Of a DNA stretch of 61,681 nucleotides, positions 1-8,000 are shown piece by piece. Position numbers and translations under genes: made by a program. The notes beneath the pieces are model-generated. The model worked only from the letters and a program-made list of their open reading frames with translations. It did not search any database and was not told the DNA's origin. Within the stretch, counting starts at the first letter, position 1. Each line of letters starts with the position of its first letter. The DNA is from UBA11891 sp965658355. Lineage in GTDB: Bacteria > Bacteroidota > Bacteroidia > Flavobacteriales > Flavobacteriaceae. Location of the stretch: assembly GCA_965658355.1 (NCBI GenBank), contig CBFHRX010000008.1, positions 1 through 61,681 on the forward strand, written 5' to 3'.

Positions 1-1
1 A

Positions 2-1300
2 AAGACCGTATTGGTAGCCAAACGAGTAGAGAATAGCATTCAAATGCTCGACGGCCGCGATCATTTTATGGCGCCTTTATTGGAAAAAGCAGAAGGGGAG
101 TGCCCAGCAGAAGTAATGGAGGCCGAAGACCCTCTTTTTATTCTATACACTTCTGGTTCTACAGGGAAACCCAAAGGGATGGTGCACAGTTGTGCGGGCT
201 ATATGATCTATGCTGCTTATACTTTTAAAAACATTTTTCAATACCAAGAANNNNNNNNNNATATAGGTTGGATTACTGGCCACTCTTATATTGTATACGG
301 CCCTTTAGCCAATGGTGCGACCACACTAATGTTTGAAGGAGTCCCTTCTTATCCTGATTACGGTCGTTTTTGGGAAATTGTTGAAAAGCATAAAGTCAAT
401 CAATTCTATACAGCACCAACAGCCATTCGGGCATTAGCAAAGGAAAATATTGCCTTTGTGGAAAAATACGACCTGTCTTCCTTAAAAGTATTGGGAACCG
501 TAGGAGAACCCATTAATGAAGAAGCCTGGCATTGGTACAACAATAATATCGGTAAAAAAGAAAGTCCCATTGTGGATACGTGGTGGCAAACCGAAACAGG
601 AGGGATTATGATCTCACCAATTCCTTATTCAACACCAACCAAACCTACTTTTGCAACCCTTCCTTTTATAGGAATTCAACCGGCTTTGATGGACGAAAAA
701 GGTCATGAGATCCTCGAAAATCAAGAAGAGGGGCGTTTGTGTATAAAGTTTCCGTGGCCTTCCATGGCACGAACTATTTGGGGCGACCACGAACGCTATC
801 GACAAACGTATTTTTCTGCTTTTCCAAACATGTATTTTACGGGCGACGGGGCTTCTCGTGATGCGGTTGGATACTATCGAATTACGGGGCGAGTAGATGA
901 TGTTATCATTGTATCGGGTCACAATTTGGGTACAGCTCCTATAGAAGATGCGATCAATGAGCATCAAGGGGTTGCTGAATCGGCTATAGTAGGCTATCCA
1001 CACGATATCAAAGGCAATGCTCTTTTTGGATACGTGATCCTAAAAGAGGAAGCCTTAGATCGAAATCAAGACAAACTACGACTCGAAATCAACCGTTTGA
1101 TTTCAGATAAGATAGGACCTATAGCAAAACTCGATATCATCACTTTTGTGCCGGGTTTACCCAAGACAAGATCCGGGAAAATAATGCGAAGAATTTTGCG
1201 GAAAATAGCGCAAAAAGACCTTTCCAATCTCGGTGATACGTCTACCTTACTCAATCCTGAAATAGTCGACCAGATCAAACAAATAGTGGGGGCCTTATAA
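2..1300 (+). CDS. acs: Acetyl-CoA synthetase, 5'-truncated by the window edge
   Basis: AMP-forming acetate-CoA ligase makes acetyl-CoA from acetate, ATP and CoA in the cytoplasm. The frame is open from base 2 (it reads KTVLVAKR), so the TTG at 11 is not a start and the N-terminal part lies outside the window. Seen motifs are the ATP-binding loop YTSGSTGKPKG, the family sequence GWITGHSYIVYGPL, the WWQTETGG motif, TGDGASRDAVGYY, and the C-terminal PKTRSGKIMRR with the lysine that is acetylated in characterised Acs enzymes. Ten N at 251-260 interrupt the codons just before IGWITGHSY. The gene is otherwise intact to its TAA. No terminator is visible in the 24 nt before the convergent PorP/SprF gene. 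Confidence 0.95.
   Translation, partial: KTVLVAKRVENSIQMLDGRDHFMAPLLEKAEGECPAEVMEAEDPLFILYTSGSTGKPKGMVHSCAGYMIYAAYTFKNIFQYQEXXXXIGWITGHSYIVYGPLANGATTLMFEGVPSYPDYGRFWEIVEKHKVNQFYTAPTAIRALAKENIAFVEKYDLSSLKVLGTVGEPINEEAWHWYNNNIGKKESPIVDTWWQTETGGIMISPIPYSTPTKPTFATLPFIGIQPALMDEKGHEILENQEEGRLCIKFPWPSMARTIWGDHERYRQTYFSAFPNMYFTGDGASRDAVGYYRITGRVDDVIIVSGHNLGTAPIEDAINEHQGVAESAIVGYPHDIKGNALFGYVILKEEALDRNQDKLRLEINRLISDKIGPIAKLDIITFVPGLPKTRSGKIMRRILRKIAQKDLSNLGDTSTLLNPEIVDQIKQIVGAL
251..260. other. Assembly gap (10 N) inside acs
   Basis: Ten undetermined bases. The reading frame is the same on both sides. Characterised Acs proteins carry about nine residues here (of the type GDIYWCTAD) between the FxYxx segment and the xGWxTGHSY motif, but the N run leaves room for about four. 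The N run therefore looks like a fixed-size placeholder for about 25 real bases. Confidence 0.9.
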
Positions 1301-1324
1301 GGGTGTTATTTGTATCGGAAGTTT

Positions 1325-2335
1325 TTAGGGTTGAAATCCCAAATTGATAAAGTGAATGCCGCCTTGGCCCATTGTAAGTGCCCCCAATGGAAGGCTGTAT
1401 TGATAGGAGAATTTTAGTCGCTTGTAATTTAGCCCCACAAGAGGTGTCCAGTGGCGATCGTATTGCTGTGACTTTGTGAAATCAGCATTCTGGATGACAG
1501 CACTGAGGCTATTTTGTCGGTAGGAAGCGCCCAGCCATATTCTGCCATTCCGGAAAAGTCGGTAAACCTTAAGGCTCACGTCCCAAGAAGATTCTTTCGT
1601 TTTTTCTAAATATTGAAGTAGAAACGAAGGCTCAAAGTTCCAGTCCGAATCTGTATAAATTTCGTATTGTAAAGAAGCTATTAGGTGTTTGTAACCAACA
1701 GTGTCAAATACGAGCTCGTCATTCAGCAAGCTATTTCGATTGGGCTTAATCGCAATATTGTGAATGGAGAATTGCGCTGAGATATGGGTCGAGACATAGG
1801 CGATGCCTGCATTGATACCCATAAATCCATTTTGTGTATTATTAGCAGAGATCAAAGGATCGTTATTCTGAATTTGCCAATCGCTACTATCAAGACTCCT
1901 TGCTTGATTGCCTAGACTGATGCCAAAAGAAATCTCTTGTATTTCATCATTTTTGGTAGGGAATGCTCTCCGAGTATTCCATACTTCATCATTGAGATAG
2001 ATACGAAACACATAGGTGGCATAAAAGGCGGTTTGATTGTGATAGCCATTTCTATCATTAAATACCTTTATGCCCAAAGTGTTTTGCGCATTGGCCTGGT
2101 ATTCAATGGTACTGTATTGTGTTCTTGGGCTGTTATCCAGACCCGACCACTGTGAGCGACTTCCAAAGTTAAATCGTGAAGTAGAAAGATTGACACCTGC
2201 CATGGCAGGATGAATCACATAGAGATTTTCAGCCAAGTATTCTTGAAAATGTAGCGTGGTCCCTTGCGCCTGCCCTAAGTGGAAAAGCCCAATTAGGAAA
2301 ATAAGAAGCGGCTGTTTTGGAAAGGAAATTTTCAT
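1325..2335 (-). CDS. PorP/SprF family type IX secretion outer-membrane protein
   Basis: This 336-residue protein has a Sec signal peptide (MKISFPKQPLLIFLIGLF, with cleavage near GQAQG). After it comes the start of the PorP/SprF fold, FQEYLAENLYVIHPAMAGV, where early N-P-A-x-A/T-G residues are typical. The rest alternates in a way expected for an outer-membrane beta-barrel and ends in Phe-Gln-Pro. PorP/SprF proteins work with the type IX secretion system and are often encoded next to a large substrate with a type B sorting domain. That is the case here: its ATG overlaps the stop of the upstream gene by 4 bp (2332-2335), so translation is probably coupled. It is most likely a partner dedicated to that substrate rather than the core machinery copy. 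No gene symbol is given because paralogues are common. Confidence 0.85.
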   Translation of the reverse strand: MKISFPKQPLLIFLIGLFHLGQAQGTTLHFQEYLAENLYVIHPAMAGVNLSTSRFNFGSRSQWSGLDNSPRTQYSTIEYQANAQNTLGIKVFNDRNGYHNQTAFYATYVFRIYLNDEVWNTRRAFPTKNDEIQEISFGISLGNQARSLDSSDWQIQNNDPLISANNTQNGFMGINAGIAYVSTHISAQFSIHNIAIKPNRNSLLNDELVFDTVGYKHLIASLQYEIYTDSDWNFEPSFLLQYLEKTKESSWDVSLKVYRLFRNGRIWLGASYRQNSLSAVIQNADFTKSQQYDRHWTPLVGLNYKRLKFSYQYSLPLGALTMGQGGIHFINLGFQP

Positions 2336-4911
2336 GGACTTCGAAGCAAGCTAAAGTGTCCACTATAGTCTCTACCGTCTTCAAAAAAGACCTGAAACCA
2401 ATAATCATCCTGTGGGAGTAGACTGTTGTTAAAAGTGCCATCCCAGCCTTCTTCAGAAGGCTTTATCTCAGCCATCAATCTGCCATGTCGATTAAAAATA
2501 TAAATCTGGGTTTGTGGCTGAAAGTCAGAACTGACCCCAAGAATTTTCCACCGCTCATTTATTCCGTCACCATTGGGGCTGAAAAATTTCATGTGCCCCA
2601 ATATCGAAAAGGGAATTTCAGCAATCCCGCACCCATTTTTATCGCGTATATACAAGGGGTGTATACCGGGAGGTATCAACTCAAAATAAGGAGTATCCTG
2701 GTAGCTTCCATCAGGATCAAATAAAGTAAATTCATAATCACCGATTCCCAAATTATCTGTTCTAATAGCTAGAGTGCCTGTTTCGCCTACCAAATCAGTG
2801 ACCGTAAGATCTTCCTGTGTTAGGGTAGCGACAAAGGAAGGCATAAGTGTAAAAGAAAGTGTTTTACTACAATTGATGCCAGTTGTTGTAGTGGCTATTA
2901 CTTCGTAAAGGCCGCCTAAATTTGTTTCTTGATACGGGCCTTGATTGCTTCGCACATCTGGATACGGGCTTCCTTCGTAAAACCAGCGATAGTCGTACAG
3001 ATTTTCAGTATTGGGTTCTACTCCAATTAGTACAGGATCTTGATTTTCACAGACAATGGTAAAATCAGCAATGCGATCAAAATCAGGAAGGGGGTGTACC
3101 CGCAGAAGTCCAACAGGGCCAATCCCCAAGCAACCTACTTTATTAAAATCCAAATTTTCGACCCGGGCAAAAATGATTTCTTCATAAGGGGTTTTCATAA
3201 AATACAGCGGCTCCGTTTCTGAGAAGCTAATTCTATTTTGGAGTAACAGCGCATCTGCTTCATTAGAATAAAAACTAATAGCTATATTTTGATCTCTGAA
3301 TTTTGGATTTGCTTCGAGTACCTCTTGCTCTAAACTTTCAAATACTGCAGCCTCCCATCCTTCTATTCCCGGGGCCCAATTTTTTATTTCCGTTTCACAG
3401 CTGTCGTATTCAAAAAGGGTATTTAATTCTATTTGACTTGCTGCTACTTTCAGAACCACTTGTGCTTCTTCATAGCAACCCCCAGGCGTATTCACAGTAA
3501 CATATAAACGTTGCTCATAGGCTGTATTTCTAAAGCTAGTGGGGTTGTCAATCTTTGCTTCTAATGGGTAATTTTCCTCTGTGTAAAACTCAAAAGTCTC
3601 TTCCCGATAGTTTTGTGATAGCAACACACCTAAGGCTTCTAAGTTGAATTCTGTGATGCCATCATTTTGAGAATCGGCATCGCATTGTTCGATGATTAAT
3701 TCTGTTTGGAGCAGGACGGGGAAGGGATATACTTTTGCTTGAATCTGAACTCGATTTGGAAGGCTGCAGGCTTCTGCGTTCCAGTCCAGCCAAAAAGTCT
3801 GGTCTTCAGTAAAGGCCCTGCTATACTGTGTCCCCGTATTTACTACTGCACCTCCTTCGGCTGCATCATACCAATTGATCTGATCAAAATTGGTCTCTAC
3901 TTCTAGTGTGAGCGTTTGACCTTCACACCCCACTGCATTATTTGTTTTAAAGATTCGAGGAATAAAAAGCTGTGTGCTGGCTGAATTCTGTACGATTGGG
4001 TCACCTGGCATGCCTCCGTACTCAACGATATAGCCTCTTGCTTGATACGGACCAGAGCTAACTGTAGTATTGGGAAGGTCGTTCCACGAACCGATAGTCC
4101 CAACTGAGGGATCTGTAATATGGGCGTAGTCTTCGTCTCCCATATTATTAGGCTCAGACACATTCCAGTAGGCAAAATTAGGAGATTCACCATTGACTGA
4201 ACCCATCCAAAAGATAGTTCCTGCCTCGGGTCCGTCCATCCATTTCCATATCCCTTCTGTTTCTTCATCAGAACCACCGATCCATCCCACGCCTGGGCTT
4301 AATTCCCCTAGCAGTAGAGCCTCATCCTGCCTCATAATGGTTGCGAGATACCCTTGTAGTCCATAATAGGTCCTATTCTTAGCGGCTATTCTAGCTTGCT
4401 GCCATGATATGTTTGGTGCTGCTATATATTCATAATAATGATCAGTGCTGGGTAAATAGTTTGCACTTGTCAGGTTTATTGAAAAAGCTTTATCAGTATC
4501 TGGAGTTGGGTTACTACTAAAATAAACGACATTTTTAACAGCGGAAATGATGGTTTCATAGGGGACAGCAGCAGAATTTTTTGTTCGGATAGTCAGCTTT
4601 GCTTCACTACTATCCCAAAGGCTTTCAAAAATATCTTCGTAGCCAATTAATTCCAATGTATCTTCCGAAGCCTTATAGCCTGAAACTATTTGAATATAGA
4701 TAGAAGAGGCTCCATTGCTATCTGGATCCGATATCGAAAAATTAGTGACTATGGGTTGAAGGCTGTTGGGGCAATACGGCTGATTCCCCTCAGCTGTCAC
4801 GATCAAACCGACTGGACTATCCTGAGAATAGCTGATTCCAAGATTCAATCCAATTGTTAGGAAGAGGATTTTGCTCCACAAGGAAACGAAGATAGTAGCA
4901 GGTTGCATCAT
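2332..4911 (-). CDS. Secreted C-type lectin-domain protein with type IX (type B) sorting domain
   Basis: This 859-residue protein starts with a signal peptide (residues about 1-30). A C-type lectin-like domain follows at about 155-300. It carries WIGGSDEETEGIWKWMDG, a mannose-type EPN motif (SEPNN, about 252-256) and the calcium-site WND motif (about 276-278). The middle has Cys-containing Ig-like segments (around residues 340-700), as in large Bacteroidota adhesins. The C-terminus begins FFSPNGDGINERWKILG and ends in the gliding-motility-associated type B sorting domain, which sends proteins through type IX secretion to the cell surface. The gene is first in a two-gene unit with PorP/SprF. 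A role in binding sugars or as an adhesin is inferred from the intact EPN/WND pair; the ligand is unknown. Confidence 0.85.
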   Translation of the reverse strand: MMQPATIFVSLWSKILFLTIGLNLGISYSQDSPVGLIVTAEGNQPYCPNSLQPIVTNFSISDPDSNGASSIYIQIVSGYKASEDTLELIGYEDIFESLWDSSEAKLTIRTKNSAAVPYETIISAVKNVVYFSSNPTPDTDKAFSINLTSANYLPSTDHYYEYIAAPNISWQQARIAAKNRTYYGLQGYLATIMRQDEALLLGELSPGVGWIGGSDEETEGIWKWMDGPEAGTIFWMGSVNGESPNFAYWNVSEPNNMGDEDYAHITDPSVGTIGSWNDLPNTTVSSGPYQARGYIVEYGGMPGDPIVQNSASTQLFIPRIFKTNNAVGCEGQTLTLEVETNFDQINWYDAAEGGAVVNTGTQYSRAFTEDQTFWLDWNAEACSLPNRVQIQAKVYPFPVLLQTELIIEQCDADSQNDGITEFNLEALGVLLSQNYREETFEFYTEENYPLEAKIDNPTSFRNTAYEQRLYVTVNTPGGCYEEAQVVLKVAASQIELNTLFEYDSCETEIKNWAPGIEGWEAAVFESLEQEVLEANPKFRDQNIAISFYSNEADALLLQNRISFSETEPLYFMKTPYEEIIFARVENLDFNKVGCLGIGPVGLLRVHPLPDFDRIADFTIVCENQDPVLIGVEPNTENLYDYRWFYEGSPYPDVRSNQGPYQETNLGGLYEVIATTTTGINCSKTLSFTLMPSFVATLTQEDLTVTDLVGETGTLAIRTDNLGIGDYEFTLFDPDGSYQDTPYFELIPPGIHPLYIRDKNGCGIAEIPFSILGHMKFFSPNGDGINERWKILGVSSDFQPQTQIYIFNRHGRLMAEIKPSEEGWDGTFNNSLLPQDDYWFQVFFEDGRDYSGHFSLLRSP

Positions 4912-4950
4912 ATTCTAGAATACGAATATAGTGCCCCTGTACTAAATGTT

Positions 4951-4958
4951 TATTTTTG
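4951..4958 (+). promoter_or_regulatory. Predicted -7 box upstream of the OprB-like porin gene
   Basis: TATTTTTG matches the Bacteroidota -7 consensus TAnnTTTG. It lies 41 nt before the TTG start at 5000. No clear TTG at -33 is visible, so this is a partial promoter match. Confidence 0.4.
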
Positions 4959-4999
4959 CAAGCTTAAATTGATTAATTTCAACTTCACATTATAGAAAT

Positions 5000-6079
5000 T
5001 TGAATAAAGTATACATCTTACTTTTTGTAACTCTTTATGCTTTTGGGCAAGAGGAAAGACTAGAACTTATTGGGACTGCGACCAATGATATCATCTATAA
5101 TCCTTTAGGAGGACTGGAAAATAAAGTCAGTAGCTTGAGTACAGTAAACTTGGTCTTAAGTCTTTCATTAGGAGCAAAAGGGATTTTTCAATTTCATAGT
5201 ATTTATAATGAGGGGGAATCCCTTTCGATGCGGTTAGGAGATTTACAAATCGCCAATAATTATGAAGCCAATAAAGGGTATAAGGTATATGAATTTTGGT
5301 ACCAATATAATTGGGAAAAGGGCGCCTTAAAAATAGGGCAACAAGACATAAATACTAGCTTTCAAATAAGCTCTTATGGCTCGTCATTTATCAATTGTTC
5401 ATTTGGATTCACACCCGAGCTAACGGTAAACCAAGCAGTAGCCACTTACCCCGCAACCTCTCTAGGCGCTTCTCTAAATTACCAGCTAGAGGAAGCCTTG
5501 CAAATTCGTGCCGGTCTATTTGACGGTGATCCTGGATGGGATACTGTAAGACCATGGGGGGAAAGACTGGAATGGAATTCTGAAGGAGGTACTTTTTTTA
5601 TAGCGGAATTGGAATGGCAAAAGTGGGGGCAACACAAAGTAGGAATATGGCAGCACCGTTATGAAAAAGACACTCAAAAAAAACAGGGCTACTATGTTAT
5701 TGGCGATATTCCCTTAACGGCAAAGACCGTTGAGGATCCTGGATTGGGTTTTTTCTATCAATTGACATGGGCTGGTAAAGAGGCAGCAGTTATAAAATCT
5801 TATTTGGGTGTGGGGTTTTTATACCAAGGTGTATTGACCGAATCCACAGATTCCTTCGGCATTGCATTTGGAAGTGCTCAATTAAGTGACGGGTATCGCA
5901 ATGGTTTTTCAGCCTCTTTTCCAAAAAGCGAACAAGTATGGGAGTTCACTTATCGGTATCAACCACGGCCTTTTGTAAGCATTCAACCCAATTGGCAGTA
6001 TGTAGTGAATCCTGCTGCAGATGCCCATATTCCCAATGCTTCCGTTTGGATGTTGCGCATACAAATAGGAGCTCTTTAA
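5000..6079 (+). CDS. OprB-like carbohydrate-selective porin
   Basis: This 359-residue outer-membrane protein has a very short signal peptide (NKVYILLFVTLYAFGQ). It is rich in alternating aromatic strands and carries OprB-family features: WYQYNWEKGALKIGQQDINTS, AGLFDGDPGWD, and the C-terminal IQPNWQYVVNPAADAHIPN followed by a terminal strand with LRIQIGAL. OprB porins let sugars diffuse across the outer membrane. The only in-frame start that keeps the signal peptide is TTG at 5000. The next ATG codons fall inside the mature barrel, so the TTG start is accepted. The gene is divergent from the lectin gene and sits before the DUF2911 gene. The substrate is not predictable from sequence. Confidence 0.75.
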   Translation: MNKVYILLFVTLYAFGQEERLELIGTATNDIIYNPLGGLENKVSSLSTVNLVLSLSLGAKGIFQFHSIYNEGESLSMRLGDLQIANNYEANKGYKVYEFWYQYNWEKGALKIGQQDINTSFQISSYGSSFINCSFGFTPELTVNQAVATYPATSLGASLNYQLEEALQIRAGLFDGDPGWDTVRPWGERLEWNSEGGTFFIAELEWQKWGQHKVGIWQHRYEKDTQKKQGYYVIGDIPLTAKTVEDPGLGFFYQLTWAGKEAAVIKSYLGVGFLYQGVLTESTDSFGIAFGSAQLSDGYRNGFSASFPKSEQVWEFTYRYQPRPFVSIQPNWQYVVNPAADAHIPNASVWMLRIQIGAL

Positions 6080-6118
6080 TTTAGGATTCATTTAACAGAC
6101 TTAGTCCAGTCGAATTCC

Positions 6119-6126
6119 TACTTTTG
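6119..6126 (+). promoter_or_regulatory. Predicted -7 box for the DUF2911 gene
   Basis: TACTTTTG matches TAnnTTTG and lies 20 nt before the ATG at 6147. This predicts a leader of about 17 nt. No TTG is seen at the expected -33 distance. Confidence 0.45.
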
Positions 6127-6146
6127 GGTCAATAAAAAATTCAATC

Positions 6147-6677
6147 ATGAAACAGTTAGTAGCATTATCATTTTTACTGATCGCCTCTTTGTCATTACAG
6201 GCACAGGAGTTCAGAGGCTTGGATAAAAGTCCTTTGGACATGGTTCAGTTTCCAGCCAGTAACCGCGAGACCAATAAATCCATCCGTGTGATTTATTCAC
6301 GCCCTCAACTAAAAGGGCGCGCTTTATCCAAACTAGCTCCAAATGGAAAGGTTTGGCGCACAGGGGCTAATGAGGCCACTGAAATTACCTTTAATACGCC
6401 CATGAAATTAGGAGAAACAGCCATTCCAGCTGGTCGTTATTCTTTGTACACCATCCCAGGTGAATCGGAATGGACCGTTATTATTAACAAAGCAACCAAC
6501 GTTTGGGGGGCTTACAGTTATGATGAAGCCCTGGATGTGGCTCGTCTTCAAGTTCCCGTTCAAGAAGGTAAAGAATCTCTTGAGGCCTTTTCAATGGCAT
6601 TTGAAGCCGTTGATAGTGGAGCACATCTGCATATGGGCTGGGATACAGTTCGTGTTGCGGTTCCTTTTACTAAATAA
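6147..6677 (+). CDS. DUF2911 family exported protein
   Basis: This 176-residue protein has a clear signal peptide (MKQLVALSFLLIASLSLQAQ). It is followed by the DUF2911 signature: LDKSPLDMVQFP, IRVIYSRPQLKGR, GKVWRTGANEATEITF, and AIPAGRYSLYTIPGESEWTVI. The length fits a single-domain family member. The family is common in Bacteroidota, probably periplasmic, and its function is unknown to me. It has its own predicted promoter and is followed by a strong intrinsic terminator, so it is probably transcribed alone. Confidence 0.85.
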   Translation: MKQLVALSFLLIASLSLQAQEFRGLDKSPLDMVQFPASNRETNKSIRVIYSRPQLKGRALSKLAPNGKVWRTGANEATEITFNTPMKLGETAIPAGRYSLYTIPGESEWTVIINKATNVWGAYSYDEALDVARLQVPVQEGKESLEAFSMAFEAVDSGAHLHMGWDTVRVAVPFTK

Positions 6678-6700
6678 GAACTGCTTGCCAATTTAAAAAG

Positions 6701-6727
6701 AACCCGCTTCGGCGGGTTTATTTTTTT
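6701..6727 (+). terminator. Intrinsic terminator after the DUF2911 gene
   Basis: A 7-bp stem AACCCGC/GCGGGTT (6701-6707 with 6712-6718) closes a TTCG tetraloop. It is followed after one A by a run of seven T. This is a textbook Rho-independent terminator 24 nt after the stop codon. Confidence 0.9.
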
Positions 6728-6927
6728 CTATGAATCTCTACTGAATATAAACTCGCTAAAAGTCTAAGAGCCAATAGTACGCTTTGTAATCCTCCCAAAG
6801 CTTGTCACTTTCAGCATTGCGCCGTTCATTATCTTAACCACTAGTATCGTGACTAACTAAATTAATAGGCCTTTGTTCATAAAGTAAGTATTGGGACCAA
6901 CAAGTCATACTAAATACTTCTAAACCC

Positions 6928-6935
6928 TATCTTTG
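6928..6935 (+). promoter_or_regulatory. Predicted -7 box for the 2OG-Fe(II) oxygenase gene
   Basis: TATCTTTG matches TAnnTTTG, 26 nt before the ATG at 6962. A TTG lies too far upstream (6891) for standard spacing. The 284-nt gap 6678-6961 holds only the terminator above and this box; I see no small gene in it. Confidence 0.45.
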
Positions 6936-6961
6936 CGGTATCTTTTTAATATTTAGATTCT

Positions 6962-7915
6962 ATGACTCAGGCTATTCCAAAAGTTGACTTGCAAGAATTT
7001 TTATCAACCCATACGGAAACTCAAAATAAGTTTGTAAATGAGCTGGGTGCTGCTTTTAGTGATATTGGATTTGTCGCTTTAAAAGGGCACTATTTAGACG
7101 CTTCACTGGTTTCAGACTTATACACACAAATCAAATTATTTTTTGAATTGCCAGAAAGCGTAAAAATGAAATACCATATAAAGGGCTTAGCGGGTCAACG
7201 TGGTTATACTCCTTTTGGACGCGAAACAGCAAAGGGATATAAACATGCTGATTTAAAAGAATTCTGGCATTTTGGGCAATATTTAGAGGCGGAAGAAAAT
7301 GCTCAAATGGGCTACCCCGCCAATATACTGGTAGAAGAATTACCCGAGTTTAACAAAGTAGGGAAGACCGTATTCAAGGCATTGGAGCAAACAGCTGCTG
7401 CTGTGTTAAAGGCAATTGCCTTGTATTTGGATATAGAACCGCATTATTTTGATCAATTTGTACGAAAAGGGAACTCTATACTGCGCCCTATCCATTACCC
7501 TCCCTTGACAGAAGCGCCTAAAGAAGCTGTTCGAGCTGCTGCTCACGGAGATATCAATTTAATAACCTTATTAATGGGCGCTCAAGGCGGCGGTTTAGAA
7601 GTTCAAAATAGAGCGGGTGATTGGATTGCTGCAAATGCTGAGGAAGAGGAGTTAATGATTAATATGGGGGATATGATGGCCCGATTAACAAACAATCGCC
7701 TCAAGTCCACTTTGCATAGAGTAGTTAATCCGCCTAAAGAGAGCTGGGGTCAATCGCGTTATTCGATTCCTTTTTTTATGCATCCAGTCGCCACTATGCC
7801 ATTGGATTGTCTTGAGAACTGCGTGAGTGATCAGTATCCGTCACAATATGAACCCATTAGTGCGGGTGAATTTCTAAGACAGCGTTTGATAGACTTGGGG
7901 TTGATTAAAGGATAG
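6962..7915 (+). CDS. 2-oxoglutarate/Fe(II)-dependent oxygenase, isopenicillin N synthase-like
   Basis: This 317-residue cytoplasmic protein has the DIOX_N region at about residues 5-120 (IPKVDLQEFLS, FSDIGFVALKGHYLD, GQRGYTPFGRE). The 2OG-FeII_Oxy domain follows at about 165-290. The iron ligands are visible: HxD in AAHGDINLITLL (His195, Asp197) and the distal His252 in STLHRVVNP. The downstream RYS in QSRYSIPFF supplies the residues that bind the 2-oxoglutarate carboxylate in relatives. The catalytic set is complete, so it should be active, but the substrate is unknown. Isolated members with no biosynthetic cluster are common in Flavobacteriia. The gene stands alone between two terminators. 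Confidence 0.85.
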   Translation: MTQAIPKVDLQEFLSTHTETQNKFVNELGAAFSDIGFVALKGHYLDASLVSDLYTQIKLFFELPESVKMKYHIKGLAGQRGYTPFGRETAKGYKHADLKEFWHFGQYLEAEENAQMGYPANILVEELPEFNKVGKTVFKALEQTAAAVLKAIALYLDIEPHYFDQFVRKGNSILRPIHYPPLTEAPKEAVRAAAHGDINLITLLMGAQGGGLEVQNRAGDWIAANAEEEELMINMGDMMARLTNNRLKSTLHRVVNPPKESWGQSRYSIPFFMHPVATMPLDCLENCVSDQYPSQYEPISAGEFLRQRLIDLGLIKG

Positions 7916-8000
7916 TCACTTTGTGCTTACTTAAATAACATAGGAGTCGCCACAATAAAATGGCCAATAATTAGTTTAAAAGACTAAGAACATACGAATT

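Noticed and set aside
11..1300. acs as a pseudogene because of the X residues
   Set aside because: The break is an N gap with the frame kept on both sides; all motifs visible after it are intact.
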